A stretch of 64,000 bases of DNA from Pomphorhynchus laevis (lineage: Eukaryota > Acanthocephala > Palaeacanthocephala > Echinorhynchida > Pomphorhynchidae): contig WNNJ02003809.1 in assembly GCA_012934845.2 (NCBI GenBank), positions 62,001-126,000 on the forward strand. Direction: 5' to 3'. The stretch's first letter is position 1. Every line of letters starts with the position of its first letter. The notes below the pieces were generated by a model. That model worked only from the letters and a program-made list of their open reading frames with translations. It did no database searches and had not been told where the DNA came from. Below are positions 10,201 through 23,400 of the stretch, one piece after another. The translations under genes and the position numbers were made by a program.

Positions 10201-11395
10201 AGATCCTCTCAGCCCGCTGTTATTTTCCTTCTTCTTGATGGATCTCCCAGATCATGTTCGTTTCGCCGCTTCCAATGTAGTGCCAATTTTATATGCTGAC
10301 GATCTTGCCTTAATAACGTTGGATAGATGCTCAGCACAATCAGCCATTACAGCTCTCGTTGAGTTTTGTCTGACAAATAAAATAGTGATCAACACTTCCA
10401 AAACGAAAATTATAAAATTTCGGCGAGGTGGGCCCCGCTGTCGTGATGATGTGCTTTTTCTGAATGCAACATCGATAGAATTTGTTAATTCGTATCGATA
10501 TCTAGGCTTTGAACTCTCATCTCGGTGGTGTTTCAGAAGCCACTTATTGCGCCAATCGGCGAAAGTTGTAACGTCAGCTTATACGGCATCGAAGCTTGGT
10601 CTTATGTCCTTCGAAGGCGCGATCAAATACTTTGATGTGATGTTGCTTCCGATTCTGAGTTACGGGATTCGATGCTTTTGGTCGGATTTGACCTTAGGAG
10701 ATTTTCAGATCATTGATAAATGTTTTTGGGGCTTCCTAAAAAGGTTATTAGGAGTATCATCGAAGTGTTCTTCTACAGCTGTTGCGGTGCTTAGTAAATC
10801 GATACCACTCTCGGTCAAACTTTGCAATCGATTTCGCCTTGGTGAAACCACAGCGTATTTGGAAGCCCGACGGCTATTCGATAACAAAATACTTAGCCTA
10901 GATCCAGATATCTTTTTGACGCCTGTTTATACTCAATCAGCTTGGAGAAATCCAAGATACCAAAAGCGTCCGCTGGTTTGGCGTTTATCTTTAGACGGCT
11001 ACCACGCCAAATTTTGTTCAATTCGACTCCCTTTTCACTCTCGCTCGACTCACTGTCGCTGTCGATTTTGCTCAAAAGAGTGTTCAGCTCTTTTGCATGC
11101 TTTCGCATGCCCCGTATTATCTTCGTGGCCTTTAGAACAAGTCGACAAAGGAGGACTAGGAAATCGCCTAACTTTGATTGATGCTTAACATTTTTTTTTC
11201 TTTCTTGCGCACCGTTGCACTCATGGCCCGATTTCAAACTTCAGAATTAATCTATAACAACGTACGCTAAATGTTCAGACGCCGGATTTCTGATTTCAAG
11301 TAATTGATTTAATTTATTGTATTTTAAATTTTGCCCAGCCGAAAGGCGAAATGGGAAATAAATCGCTGCATTATTATTATTATTATTTCGACAAA
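10181..11395 (+). mobile_element. 5'-truncated LINE (GVQQGDPLSP family), RT palm to 3' end
   Basis: An ORF runs through to 11188 with RT motif B GVQQGDPLSPLLF, catalytic box LYADDLALI, a YRYLGF box, and the family-specific segment LDPDIFLTPVYTQSAWRNP ending in a Cys-rich knuckle CRCRFCSKEC. The 3' UTR is about 200 bp and ends GCATTATTATTATTATTATT. A related copy lies at 38.5-39.4 kb, sharing the YTQSA-RNP and KRPL-WRLSLDGYH stretches and the GCATTAT end. The first 5' codons of the open frame derive from the snap-back arm. Clade not assigned. Confidence 0.75.
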
Positions 11396-11396
11396 C

Positions 11397-12125
11397 AGAC
11401 GAGCAAAGCTCACAGTTGCACTGTTAAAAAAAGAAAAGGAAAAGTAAAGAAAAAAAAAGACTCACAAACAAAAGTCACAAAAGTTTATGTTTGAATGCTG
11501 AAACCGATCTTGAGTTGACAATTTCTTCACTTAATCGGTTCCACTTACCTACGATTCGGTGTCCAAATTGTACAGTTTTAGAGCGTATAACTCGGCGATG
11601 GGCTAAAGTAAAATTGTGTCCACGCAAAGCCCGACTTTTCCGAACAGTCATCAATTCTCTTAAGACGTGATTTCCCTTGTGTAAAGCTTCCCATGTTGAA
11701 CACATATCTCGCCGAAACCGAAGGTCGCTTATAGAAACCATACCAAGTTTTTTTAGCCTTTCATTATAAGGTAAGGCTTTAACTGAATTTACGAGCTTTG
11801 TTGCCCGGCGCAGCACATTTTCAATTCTACTTTTCTCGTATACTGTTCTTGGGAACGAACATTGTGATGCATAGGTAAGATGACTGATCACAAATGCGTT
11901 GGCGAGTGCTCTAAATGAAACTGGACTCAACACACTAAAAGTTCTACGAATCATTCCAACCATTCGATTTGCTTTCGAGCAAGCCAACTCAGTATTCCAA
12001 CTAGTCGAAAAATCATTCGCAACTACTATTCCAAGGTCGCTAAGACGAGTTACTACTTTAATGTTCTGATCCTCAAGATGATAAGTTGGATACACACTAT
12101 GACTGCGTGATTGTAAACGCATACA
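11397..12125 (-). mobile_element. CR1-like LINE, C-terminal part
   Basis: A 215-codon open frame (11475-12122, minus) has the pattern of the ORF2 C-terminus in CR1/Jockey-type LINEs: DLGIVVANDFSTSWN, AFVISHLTYASQC, RIENVLRRATKLV, LPYNERLKKLGM and FGHRIVGKWNRLSEEIVN. The A-rich/TTT tract at 11425-11460 may be its tail. It is inserted in the same nest as the elements on its left. Confidence 0.7.
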
Positions 12126-12149
12126 TGCACACTTTGATATATTCAGTGA

Positions 12150-13400
12150 CGTTTATCTCTCTTCATCCAATTTGTATCCTCCTTTCCAATCCGCTTTCCG
12201 CTCTAATCACTCCACCGAAATCACTTGCATTAAAATTTATAATGATCTTATTTCTCGTTACAACGCTCTATATAGTGTTCTCATCTCTCTCGACATATCC
12301 TACGTTTTTGACATTGTCGACCACTTTATCCTCTTTCCTCGCCTTCGTTATGATTACGGATATTTTCCTTCTCCGTAGCATGGTTTGCCTCATATCTATC
12401 CGACCGTTACTTTTGTGTCTTCTCGAATTCATCATCCTCCCCTCCCATTCCTATTTTATGCGGGGTTCCACAAGGATTAGTCCTATGTCCCATGTTTTTT
12501 TCTCTTCTGCTTTACGATCTCTTTCCGTTTACCAAACCATATTCCTTTAACGTCCTGCAAGACGCCGATGACATTCTCATTGATGCTCATGCACCCGCCC
12601 ATCGCATACAAAATATCGGAATTTCTGCCTCAACTGTATTTCTTCTACAAACGTCTCTCCCATCTTCATCTCGTTATAAATCCCGACAAATCTAAAATAA
12701 TGAAATAATGTGGATCCTTCTACTTCAATCTAATATATCTTCCCCCTTTTATCTTTTGACTCGTCAATAATTTTCATAATCCATAATCTCACTTTCTTAG
12801 GCTTCCATTTCGATGATCACCTTTCCTTTAAACCCTTCGTTCTTGTCAATGTCCGCTTGTTTAACTTAATTCTCCGTGTCATCCGCTATATCCGTCTCGT
12901 ATCGACTTTCGTTCTTGTATGTATCTTCTTTCATCGCTTATCTTCCCTAAAATCGATTACTGCCTCAGATTTTCTCCAATTCTCCCAAATTCATCATTTT
13001 ACCCCTACAAAGCATCATCAACTCTGCCGTTCAAGTGCTCGTTCGTCTTCAATGCTTCTACCACACATCCACACCTCGTCCCAATCTCGTTTGGTCCAAC
13101 ATCCACATCCGCCTCAACTCTGCCTTCTCGTAACTTTTCGTCTCATCGCTATCGGCTCCCCATCGTTCATCAACCTCCCTTCCTTAGACGACACTCGCCC
13201 CACCTCTCTCTATTGCTGCGTTTCCCTCATTCCCTTTTAATCAACGTTCCCAATTACTCCAACAACTACTGTCTCTGATCCTTCCTCGCCGCCACCCTAC
13301 CGTCCTGGAATCAGCTTCCTCTCGACTTCTTTTGCGATCCCTCCTTTATCACATTCAAATACCCCTCCGTTCCCACATTCTCGAGACATGATTTTTTTTG
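12150..13400 (+). mobile_element. L2-like LINE, RT and C-terminal part
   Basis: Decayed sense-strand RT: FQSAFRSNHSTEI (near 12180-12225), LDISYVFDIVDHFIL (motif A), a CGVPQG...LCP-type motif B region near 12460-12490, a degenerate DADDILIDAH catalytic box near 12560-12590, LGFHFDDHL near 12800, and IDYC plus a WNQLPLD end. The motifs follow in order from those at 2.76-5.24 kb, so the two parts were probably one element split by about 7 kb of nested insertions. Multiple stops and frame changes. Confidence 0.65.
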
Positions 13401-13404
13401 TGGG

Positions 13405-14450
13405 TGGTCATTTAAGCTTACTACGGCACGCATTTGCCACGTAAAAATAAATTCTTTTTTAGCAGGAACGAGTTGTTGACTTTATCGGACACAAACGGCG
13501 TGAGAGGAAGATGGTTGTCAAAGTGGAAACCGAGGAATACGATATAATTTACGACACGAAGAATTGTTGAGTAGATATATACGGTAGGTCGAGTAATGTT
13601 GAGGTGAGATGGAATTATCAGCATTATCTTGGACTTCGCATAGTTGAGTGGTAGACGAAGCGAATAATGGTGATGAGAAACGGATAAGAGGCAAGCGGAG
13701 GAAGTAGATGCAAGATTATTGATTTGTGAGGAGGTTAGTTAGGAGTAGAGGAGAATGTCATTTGCATATTGCATAAGATGAAAATTGTGTGTTCTGGTTA
13801 TTGAAGATAGATCACCGAGAAGGGAGAAATAACGGGACCTAGTACTGAGCATTAAGGAACACAATGTGCGAGAGAAGACGATTTGAGATACAGAGGAAGC
13901 TGAATGAACACTGAAAGAACGTTTAAATAAATAAAAGGAAAACCGGGCTACATCGAAGTCAGAGAATCCATAGTTATGACGGAACCGATAGTGAAGAATA
14001 TGATCGACGATCTCGAATGCAGATGAGAGGTCTAGAGAGATTATGATGCTACAAAGGTTTAACCATCTCGTGATTGGATAAGATCACCAAAGACTTTGTT
14101 TCACGCTAGTTCTGTGGAATGAGTTGAACAAAAAGCAGATTGAAAGGGGAATATAAATTTGACGATAGAAGATAGGTGTTAACGTGATTTAGCACAGGAT
14201 GTTTTAAGAGTTTTGATAAGGTTGGTATAAGAGATATTGGATGATATGACGACGGAAATGAACTGTCGAGATAGTGTTTTTTTTCAGAAGTGGACGAACA
14301 ATAGCCGATTTTCAGTTTTGACGGAAAATTGTCGTTTCAGATAGAAGAATTGAGTAAGGTTAGATACCGAATAAAAAAGACTTAAGTATGTATATAGGAA
14401 GAGAATCGGCGGGAGAACATGTTGCCAGAATTTGTTTGAATTAACCTGCA
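13405..14450 (-). mobile_element. L2-like LINE, RT part, minus strand
   Basis: The minus strand reads the same family. A FQSAF-type start, LDLSSAFEIVDH (motif A), a YANDILLYS catalytic box, and finally ILRVVNYIVFLGFHFDNHLPL (13500-13580) are recognisable across shifted frames. It abuts the plus-strand copy near 13400 tail to middle, so the two are separate copies or a rearrangement. Heavily decayed. Confidence 0.65.
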
Positions 14451-14659
14451 ATTGTACAAACGTAGCCTTAATTTCCCTTTAAATTAGTCAAAAATTGGAA
14501 ACTTTTATCGTCACCCGTTTTCAAATATGTAATGATAATTACATATTTTGAAGGAATTTTGAAGCATGCAATTTAGAATACGTCACTCTTATAATATCAT
14601 ATTAATTAAACAATTAAATTAAAACTTTAAACATGGTTAAGATTTTGGAATGATTAACT
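14451..14659. other. No gene seen; AT-rich spacer
   Basis: Unique-looking AT-rich sequence between the L2-like and Penelope-like elements. There is no open frame of note and no repeat recognised. Confidence 0.4.
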
Positions 14660-16190
14660 AAACAAATTTATTATTTAACTAGCTGTAAGCATCACTTATA
14701 AAAGTACTTTTTCGTCAATAGTTTTTGCTTAATCAAATTGTTTTATTTTTGTAAAGCACAATGTACCATTAGCTAGCGAAATAGTAAATAAAAAAATAAA
14801 TAAAAATAATAATCTTAAATCAAAATTAAATAATTATATGATAAATAATTATAAATAATTTTTAAGATTTTATATAACAAATTGAAATTTAAAATGAAAG
14901 TCAATTTTTATGAATTGGCAAATAAATAACAGACGATGTATCAGAATAAGGATTATAGGTCATATGGAGGAGCTATTATGTTATCAGGTTTCGGCCCCTA
15001 TTCCTCGACTCAACATAGCTGCGGGACCAAATACATGCTAATGGCCTATTTTCTATGATGAAATTTGATTATCTAGTGTACCTTATTCTAATACAAAGCA
15101 TTCTAATACGTTTTTTTAATAAATTTTTATATCTTATAATATATAATGGATTCTAATAAAAAATTCTAATACATTTCTTTTAAAGAAATGTGTTACGTTT
15201 CTATGCATTTTTAGTTTCTTATTTGAATCCATAAAAATTTTCGGCTAATGATATTAAATTTATTTTTAATATTATTGCGTTGATTTATATATTACGATAT
15301 AAATTAAAAGTAGTTTTAATTGATGTTAATTTAATATTCATATCTAGATATATACCTTCTTTATCATTAATATTGGTTTTGTTAAGAATAAGGCTTTCTG
15401 GATAAATGTGCTCACTAATTGAATAAAAATTATTAGAATTAAATACACATATATCATCAATGTATCGAAACATATATTTCATATATTTATATTGTTTAGA
15501 TTTAGTTTTTACACAATTATGAACAAATTCATATTCTATAAAGCTTAAAAACAAGTCAGCTATAATTGGGCTACTATTACCACCCATTGAAACACCTCTT
15601 ACTTGTCTAATTTTTAAATAATTTTGATTTATCAAAATATTTAAGGATTCTATTAATTCAATTTTATCCATATATTTATATTTACTTGATGGTTTAATTT
15701 TTGTTAGATAGGCGTTATAATTATTATAACATATATATGTATATCTTTTTCCGAATATAAGGTTAATTAATTTTACTAACGCTTCTTTAATATCTACTAA
15801 ATCTAGATTTGTATAAAGCGTACTAAAATCGTATGTATTTATATTTTGAAAATTTATTCCTTTTGTCTGTTCTAAAAATTCTTTTGTAGAATTAATACTG
15901 AAATAGTGTTTTATACCAGTATTAATTTCGATTACCTTACAATATTTTTTGAAGTGTACTCTAATTACTTTAAGTATTTTATTCATATAGACAGAAAGTG
16001 GTTTTAATGTACATTTAAACGCACTACATATGAACCTAGGTTTTATTGGATTTTTATGTAATTTTGGATTCCAATATAATATAGGTATAGTTTTATTATC
16101 TAATTCAAATTTTATACCCTTTCTATCCATCATAGAACAATAACTTGTGATAATTGCTTCTAAACTAAATTTTCTCTTTTGCTGATTCTA
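14660..16190 (-). mobile_element. Penelope-like element, partial copy
   Basis: Minus-strand copy of the family best preserved at 60.6-62.8 kb. The end module (14935-15110, with TCAGGTTTCGGCCCC) lies on its 3' side. Coding sequence at 15285-16133 has LHKNPIKPRF, YDFSTLYTNLDL, GGNSSPIIADLF and YIDDICVF, the RT motifs of the Penelope group. The N-terminal third is absent. The copy is broken at a few points and looks moderately young given its close similarity to the other copies. Confidence 0.8.
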
Positions 16191-17310
16191 TGATACAAAA
16201 TTTACACTACAAATTTTGGCTACAATATAACGAAAAACGATCGAACGTAGGCGTGTATCTAAATACATGTTCGTAAAGTGTTCTGGACTAATTCTGTTAT
16301 TGCAAATATCCAAGCCCGAAATTGGTAATTTAGGAAGGTAGGATTAATCAGGGTTTGATTACTTTCTTACACCCAGGTATTTGTGAGATTGTATAAATGC
16401 AATTATTACAACACCTATTCATGGATTATCACAATAGATATCACAATATCTAAATACCAAAATCTGATATTCCTAGAATATTAAGAGGAAAAATAATAAA
16501 AATCAAATTTTGAGACAAAAACAATAACCTCGATATCTGTGGCAATTTAATTACAACGAAACTGGTTTTTTGATCAGTAATATCTCAAGTAAAACGCCAT
16601 AGGCAATTTACAATGGAGCAATTAAATATCACTATAAACGGCATCACACCAATTTGATCACACAGAGATGCTATTGCACGGTAACCAGCAAAAACGTTTT
16701 TGATATAAATATCTTTAGCCATTAAACGCCAAAGAAGTTAAGCAGCATGAATTGTACGTTAGATCTCTTAAAATCCAATGAGTACAAAGCTATTATTTTT
16801 AATTTGTAATTTGTACTCTTATTTTATCTATATTTTACTTGCAAATGAACCTTGATATATTCTATATCTTACATTATATTAATGCATATTATGCCATATA
16901 TTATAATTTTATATTTATATACATGTATTTAATTATATATCCTGACATGAATAGATCTTGTATATATAATAAATAATACGTAATTATAAATAATGATAAA
17001 TAATAATTAATTATCAATAAATGATTATCATAAATAATTACGACCTATATAATAATTCTACTGTCATGTTTAATTCAAGAATACGATTTGACAAACATTT
17101 AAATTGTTAACCGCTGCGCAAGGAAATATGCCTTATTTGATATTGCGACTTAGAGTATTGCATAATCCTAGCGAGTTCTAAATAAAATTTAATTAGGTGT
17201 GCATAAATGACAAGGTCTACAACATCGGACACGTAAGAGTGAGAAAGAAGCTGTTTAATTGAAGATCTAATTAATATTTTTATTTTTACATGTGATTTAT
17301 TTGTAAATAG
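16191..17310. other. No gene seen; AT-rich, 5' flank or intron of PRC1
   Basis: Low-complexity AT-rich DNA with no repeat family recognised. The missing N-terminal exon of PRC1 (dimerisation helix region) was looked for here on the plus strand and not found, so it lies upstream or was not recognisable. Confidence 0.4.
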
Positions 17311-17442
17311 GATGCAGTCAAAGACATCGTCGATGGTGAAATTAAGTTGCGAGATCATACAAATGAGCGAGTGCTTAAAAATGCCAAGGAGATTGACAGT
17401 TTAACTGGTAGCCTTGGGATTTCATCAGTTGACGCTGCAGAG
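17311..17442 (+). CDS. PRC1: PRC1 exon (rod, first recognised)
   Basis: Forty-four codons, phase 0 at both ends, between TTGTAAATAG and GTAATA. The peptide includes DIVDGEIKLRDHTNERVLKN, aligning with human LLDMMIAEEESLKERLIKSI and the following LCSELHVEPF segment (here LTGSLGISSV). It is the most N-terminal exon found. Confidence 0.85.
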
Positions 17443-20400
17443 GTAATATTATAGTAAAAATACTTTGAATTTAACTATTAATTCATTAATAGTTAAATTA
17501 ATTTTAATTATTAATTAATTATTAATTAATTATTAAATTATTTTAATTATTAATTCATTATTAAATGAATTAATTATTTCAACTCCAAGCATATTCTGTC
17601 TTTTCTATTGTTCAATTTTCATGTCTATGTAGTATTTCTTATTTTTTCATGCTTATCCATATTGGGGGTCACACGCCATAATGAATATTTTCCACTGCAC
17701 TCGATCCGCTAATGTTTCCACTTTAAACTCGTTATTTTTCGCTCTTAACAGTGATCAAGCGGAATCTCTGCGCGTTGCTTCCGGAAAACGCCCTAGCCGA
17801 TTTTGATTTGTTGCTTTTGACTCATCATGTTAAGGGTTTAAAACGGTATTTTTACAGTCGGATTCCCTTCATGACGCCATCCCCCTTCCTTTTCAGCCAT
17901 GCTTGGGATTTGCCTCGTCGAAGTTCGATAATGTCATTATAATTAAGTTTATTTGATGTGGAAATATCAATGAAATATTGTAGTCTTAGAAATAAATTGA
18001 TATTTTCCCATACTTACACTTTCAAAAAAAACGATTATGTAAAGCTTTAGAACTCAACTGCATATTTCAAGTGATTTTTATAAATTAGATTAGATTTTGT
18101 AAAATTAATTTTAATTTTTCATTTATTGTGAGTTCTTGGGCGCTAAGGAGCGAAATGTAGTTAGTTAAGCCTGATAATTCCCAAACAAACATGTTACCTA
18201 AAACAGTTAACACTTTTATTTGGCAAAACCTTGATTTTGTTATTCCTAGCATAATAATTTATTTTTATATAAAATTATTATCTCGCGAAAATATGCAAGA
18301 TATGAGTGCAATTACCCTTGTAGTTTTATCAATAACTAATAAGGGACGCTTCATGGCTATTCACTTTGAGGGCGCGTCACAGCTACTAAACTTGAGAACA
18401 CGCAACGAGTGAACAAACTATTTTGGATGTTAGCCACGTCTTATATCCTTGTAAAAAAGGATATGTAGAGGTTGTGTCTAATAAAAAAATAATCTTGTAA
18501 TATCTCCCAGATCAATAATATACATCGATGTAAAATTTGTATGAGTATGTTCCCGTGATACATTAAACTCAATTTTGTCGATTATATTACCGGTATCCAA
18601 ATGATTGCAAATATTGCAACCTCGGCTTTGTAAGATATGCCAAGAGCTGCGAATAAACACGATTTAACTCATATTTTATGTTTTCTTATCGATTTTTTAC
18701 CGGTTTTTTTTGATTTCTTTATGGTTCAATTTGTTTATCGTCTAGAATTAAAAATAAAATGTCGTTACTGTGCTATGATTTTGACCGAAATTGTCTTGTT
18801 TAAGGTCTGACGCAATTGTCTCGTCGGAATCAATTGGATATAATAATCAATATTTTTATAGCGAAAGATTTGTTTACTAATTTGTATTTTTGTTCTTTTC
18901 AGTCTATAAGAGATATGAAAACAATTTACGCGGAGAAGTGGACAATTGAAAAGTTGCAGGATTTGTATAACATTCGTGACAAACGTATTGAAGAAATGAA
19001 CATACTACGCGATCTTGAAGCTAAACTTTGTACAGAACTAGACAGTCCTATTTGTTTCATTTCATATCATAAGTGTCCTTCTCAAAGCCAGCTTGACCAG
19101 ATTCGAAATCACATTGTACAGTTAGAGTCTCTAAAGGTAAAGATCTTGTTTGAGTAGGTTTTTCTATTTATTTGCAAATCATCAAATAGCAAACTAGGCA
19201 ATGTACTTACCAAAACTTGAGAAAAGCTATTATCGAAATATGTGAAATGTTGGAAGAAAATCCTCAGCATGTTGATAAAGATATATGGAAACCAGATGAA
19301 CGAGAATTTCATCTTACTGGAACAAATCTTGATCGACTCGATGTAATGTACAAAACGGTAAATTAATGCAGATGATTTGTTTTATCTAATCTACAGAGCC
19401 GGGTTTAAGCCGGATTGAAGTTTAGCAAATTGCAGAAATTTTTCTATAACAAACAATTTCTATTCATAAACATTCCGCTTTAAATAATATCCGTTTAATT
19501 TAATCAATAATTTAATTTAATAATTTAAATTATTAATATCGTTTTAATTTAATAAATAATTTTATGTAATAATTTAAGAATTTATAGTTTTATCCGTTGT
19601 TTTTATATAGATTGTTGAAGTTTAGCTGACCTTATTTAGTTAACGAAACAGAATAGACCGTTGTTTTATGGCAAACTGGAAAATGTTTAAATTGCGCCAG
19701 TGTTTGACATTTTTTTATTTCACTGTAAATTATATCAATTAATTAATGATTTGATTAGCGATCACTTCATTCTCTAAGTTGTCCAATCATTTCTATCAGT
19801 GATACTTCAATTTAAGATTTTTATCGATAATTCTTTGCCCTGATAATATTTGCATATTATCCAAATATTAAATTTTTAAATTATTTGAGTTATTTTAGCT
19901 GTCTCGACGATTAGATGAAAATAAACAGACAGTATTAGATTTGGCTGATAGCTTAAAGACGTTATGGAAGCGGCTTGATACTCCAGTCGATCAGCAGCAA
20001 AATATTCTGTCAATAGCTAACGGAGGAAAACCGTCTACTATACACAAGGTATTTAATTTTTCTTGCAAATTAGCTTACGGAAGATACTAGTTTGCAATAT
20101 TTTGCCACTGCTCTTCTGTTATTTTGATATATTTTGAATATATTTTCATCGACTGAATTATACTTTAAATGCTCATATATCCCGCAAAGACCACCACAAT
20201 GGTTGAGTAAACTATGGTAAGAGGAAAGTCGATTGATTTTACTCAACTATCTAGAAATACACAATCATAAGTTATCACAATACGACAATTATCTGTGACA
20301 TTTTCTCCAACTAGTGCTCGTTTGATTATATTCATTGCACATTGCCTCGAGTAGTCTCGCTGTGTCAACATTGCTTGACACTTTATTAAATGCTGATAAC

Positions 20401-23400
20401 GCTTGTTGTTATCACTTCACAGCTTAATTATTCGACGAGCTTCATTGATCAAGGTGTTCATCTTAAGCGACTTCGGGTGGCAGTTGCGTGCGTGAATTTA
20501 ATGTGGGACAAACGTTTCTTCCGATAAATTCCATTTTAAATGTTACCGTTTTTATCGCGAAAGAAAGCCGCCTTCCTGTAAGAAATTTCAACTAAAAATA
20601 CTCCTCTCTTTGATCCAGATCCAATAATTATGTTTTAATTTAAATTGATCATTAAAATTAAAACATTAAACAAGTCATTTTGAAAACAAATAATTAAATA
20701 TAATTGCGCTATTTACACATTCTAAAATGTACATTTTAGATTTAATATCTAAGTATTGAATCCAGTTGCAACAATTTCAAAAATTAAAAAAGCGTTTCTC
20801 TCAGGTTCAGACATTTGCTTTTGGCAATCATCAAAAGCTAATAATGGAAGCGGATCGAGTGAATATAATTAAATATAATTATTGTAATAGTGCTTGATGA
20901 AGAATACATTTTTTAGCTTTATTATTGTATAAATATATCTGATTTTATTATTAATTGAATAATTGATTTTATTATTAATTACTATTATTATTACTTTTTG
21001 CACGAAAGCTTGAACTGGAAAAGAAACGTTGTGACGATCTTAAAGCCGAGAAGATAGAACAATTAATAACGAACACCCGCAAGCAAATTAGAGAATATTG
21101 GACAATGTGTTGCCTATCTGAATTTGAGAAGAATCAATTTCAGGCGTTCCATTCTTGTAAGTTTATTAGAATATATATTTTACCTGTGATTAAATGTATA
21201 AATGATTATAAACATTTGTCTATTGACAAATCAGCGTTACTGGTAGAGCAACTTTTTTATTAATCGCATTTAAAAATATATCCTCTCCTGAAAACAAAAA
21301 TGGGATAAAATTACTGTAAGTTTCGCATTAGTTTAGTATTTTAATTGTTTCTTATTTGAAACTACATGTATTAAAACTAAATGTTATTAATATACAACAT
21401 GTCCTCTTGTGAAAAAGTTTTACAAAGCAAGTGAACACTTTCACCTTTTTTAAAGCTATTAAAAAATTATTTAAATTGATTCAATTTTATTTATAATATT
21501 GAATACCTAAATGTTACCTATATTTATGTATTTACCTAAATGTTTTATTTAACTAAAAAATATTTTATATTTAGCGATCACTTCATTTGCTAAGTTGTCT
21601 AATCATTTTTATCAGTGATACTTCAAAAATACCTTCGAAACAAACAAATGAAACTTTGAAACTAACAAATGGCTTCGAATGAGAACTTCGAAACTAACAA
21701 ATGGCTGATACAGCCATCTGTGATGTTTGTCATAAGGCATTTCTACTGAATAATGCAGGTCGTCTTCGAGTACACGGTTCTATTTCAAAGCGATGTCCTG
21801 GCTCAAGCAGACTGCCGTCTTCCGCTCTGCTTCAATTGGTCGATACTGAAAGACAATTGGTGTATTCATATCATGCGAAAGACACAAATCTACCGAAACC
21901 GATCAATAACTCGTCTGGATTCGCGCTTGGAGTTTTCTCATCAGAGGAAAGTATTTGTCCGAACGGAGCGTCGCTCGATCTGCTACGCAAAGTGTGGATA
22001 GTTTCAATCAATACTGTCAAGCGCATTCCATGAAGTTTGCGTCGTCGAGCAGCAGATGTTTTCTCTAGTCTAATTCTTCGGGCTCTTTGCTCACAGTCTA
22101 TCCATGACGTATTCGCATTTCAAGCTTCCCAAAATTGTGCTTACAGGCTGAGACAACACGCGAACAATCTGGGAATCGCGTTGTTTCACACAACTTTATG
22201 CATAGACTTATTCGAGGAAGGTAACGAGAATGAATGTATTGCGAAATTTTCGAAGAAACGCCCGTTAGTGTATAATCCGAATGCTTCTTCCACCAAACTT
22301 TACATCACCAAAGCGATCGACCTGACTAAGAGCGAGAATTACCGGAAGGCGATGCGTCGCTTGACCTCTAGCGGCCTTTGCAGTTCTTCACTTTCTATAC
22401 GGGAAAAGATAATTCAGTTACATCCGCTGTCAATAAAAATCCCAGATTTCCCGTCATTGGCTTCGTCTTCTAGCCTGTCAGTTGATGCGGAAACCGTTCG
22501 GTTCGCGATTTTGTCATTCTCTTCTTCTACCTCTCCAGGTTGCTTCGGATTGCGAGCAGAACATTTGCAGGATATGCTATCAGTAGATTTTGGTTCTCTT
22601 CTTTACCGGCTTACGACACTGATCAACCACATGATTGCAGGGTTGTTACCACGTGACCTCTTATATTTTCTTGCAGTCGCTAAGCTTCTAACATTGAATA
22701 AGCATGATGTTTGGATTCGTCCTATTGCGTTTGGTGAGACGTTGCGCCGCTCGTGTGCCTAGATCATATGTATTAGACTCCGTCCACTATTTGTTGAGGC
22801 ACTTCAACCCGACAAGCTCGGCGTCGCAGTTCTAAACGGGATGGAAAAAATTATACTGCAGGTCCGTCGGCTATATCACGTTCACCACCAAGACTATGAT
22901 TGAATTTGGATCAAGGTTGACTTAAAGAATGCATTCAACCGTTAAAGTCTTGGTCATATCGTTGATGCTGTGAAGATGGATTTTCTGGAACTTTCAAGTG
23001 TGTTCAGTGGTGTTATGGCAGAGGGTATGGCTTACGATTCTGAAATTTAGAACCTCTCAAATCGTTAAGCGGGATTTAATAAGGAGACCCACTAGGCCCT
23101 TTCCTGTTTTGTCTCGCCATTAACCATATCATTGCTCACATATCGACAATTAAACGAATTGGTTTTTAAAAGGATATCTTGAAGATGAGGTGGTTGCTGG
23201 AACGACTGAAGCTGTCGCAGAAGTTTTATCCTATTTTTCGTCGCTTTTTCCAGCAATTGGACTGAGCATAAACTGAAGAAAGACTGAGATAATTGGTGAG
23301 GCCAGTCATTTTGATTCAATTAGAAATAGATGCCATTCTATCTCTAACCTTAATCATTCAAAGAATTTCAGTATCCTAAGCAGGCCTCGTTGGTTCTGGT

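Noticed and set aside
18191-18412. 73-codon open frame in a PRC1 intron
   Set aside because: Composition matches AT-rich intron, there is no recognisable motif, and no splice signals link it to the exons.
19344-19346. In-frame stop in the 19191 exon as proof that PRC1 is a pseudogene
   Set aside because: All other twelve exons are intact with correct phases; a single missing A in a run is more likely a sequence error.
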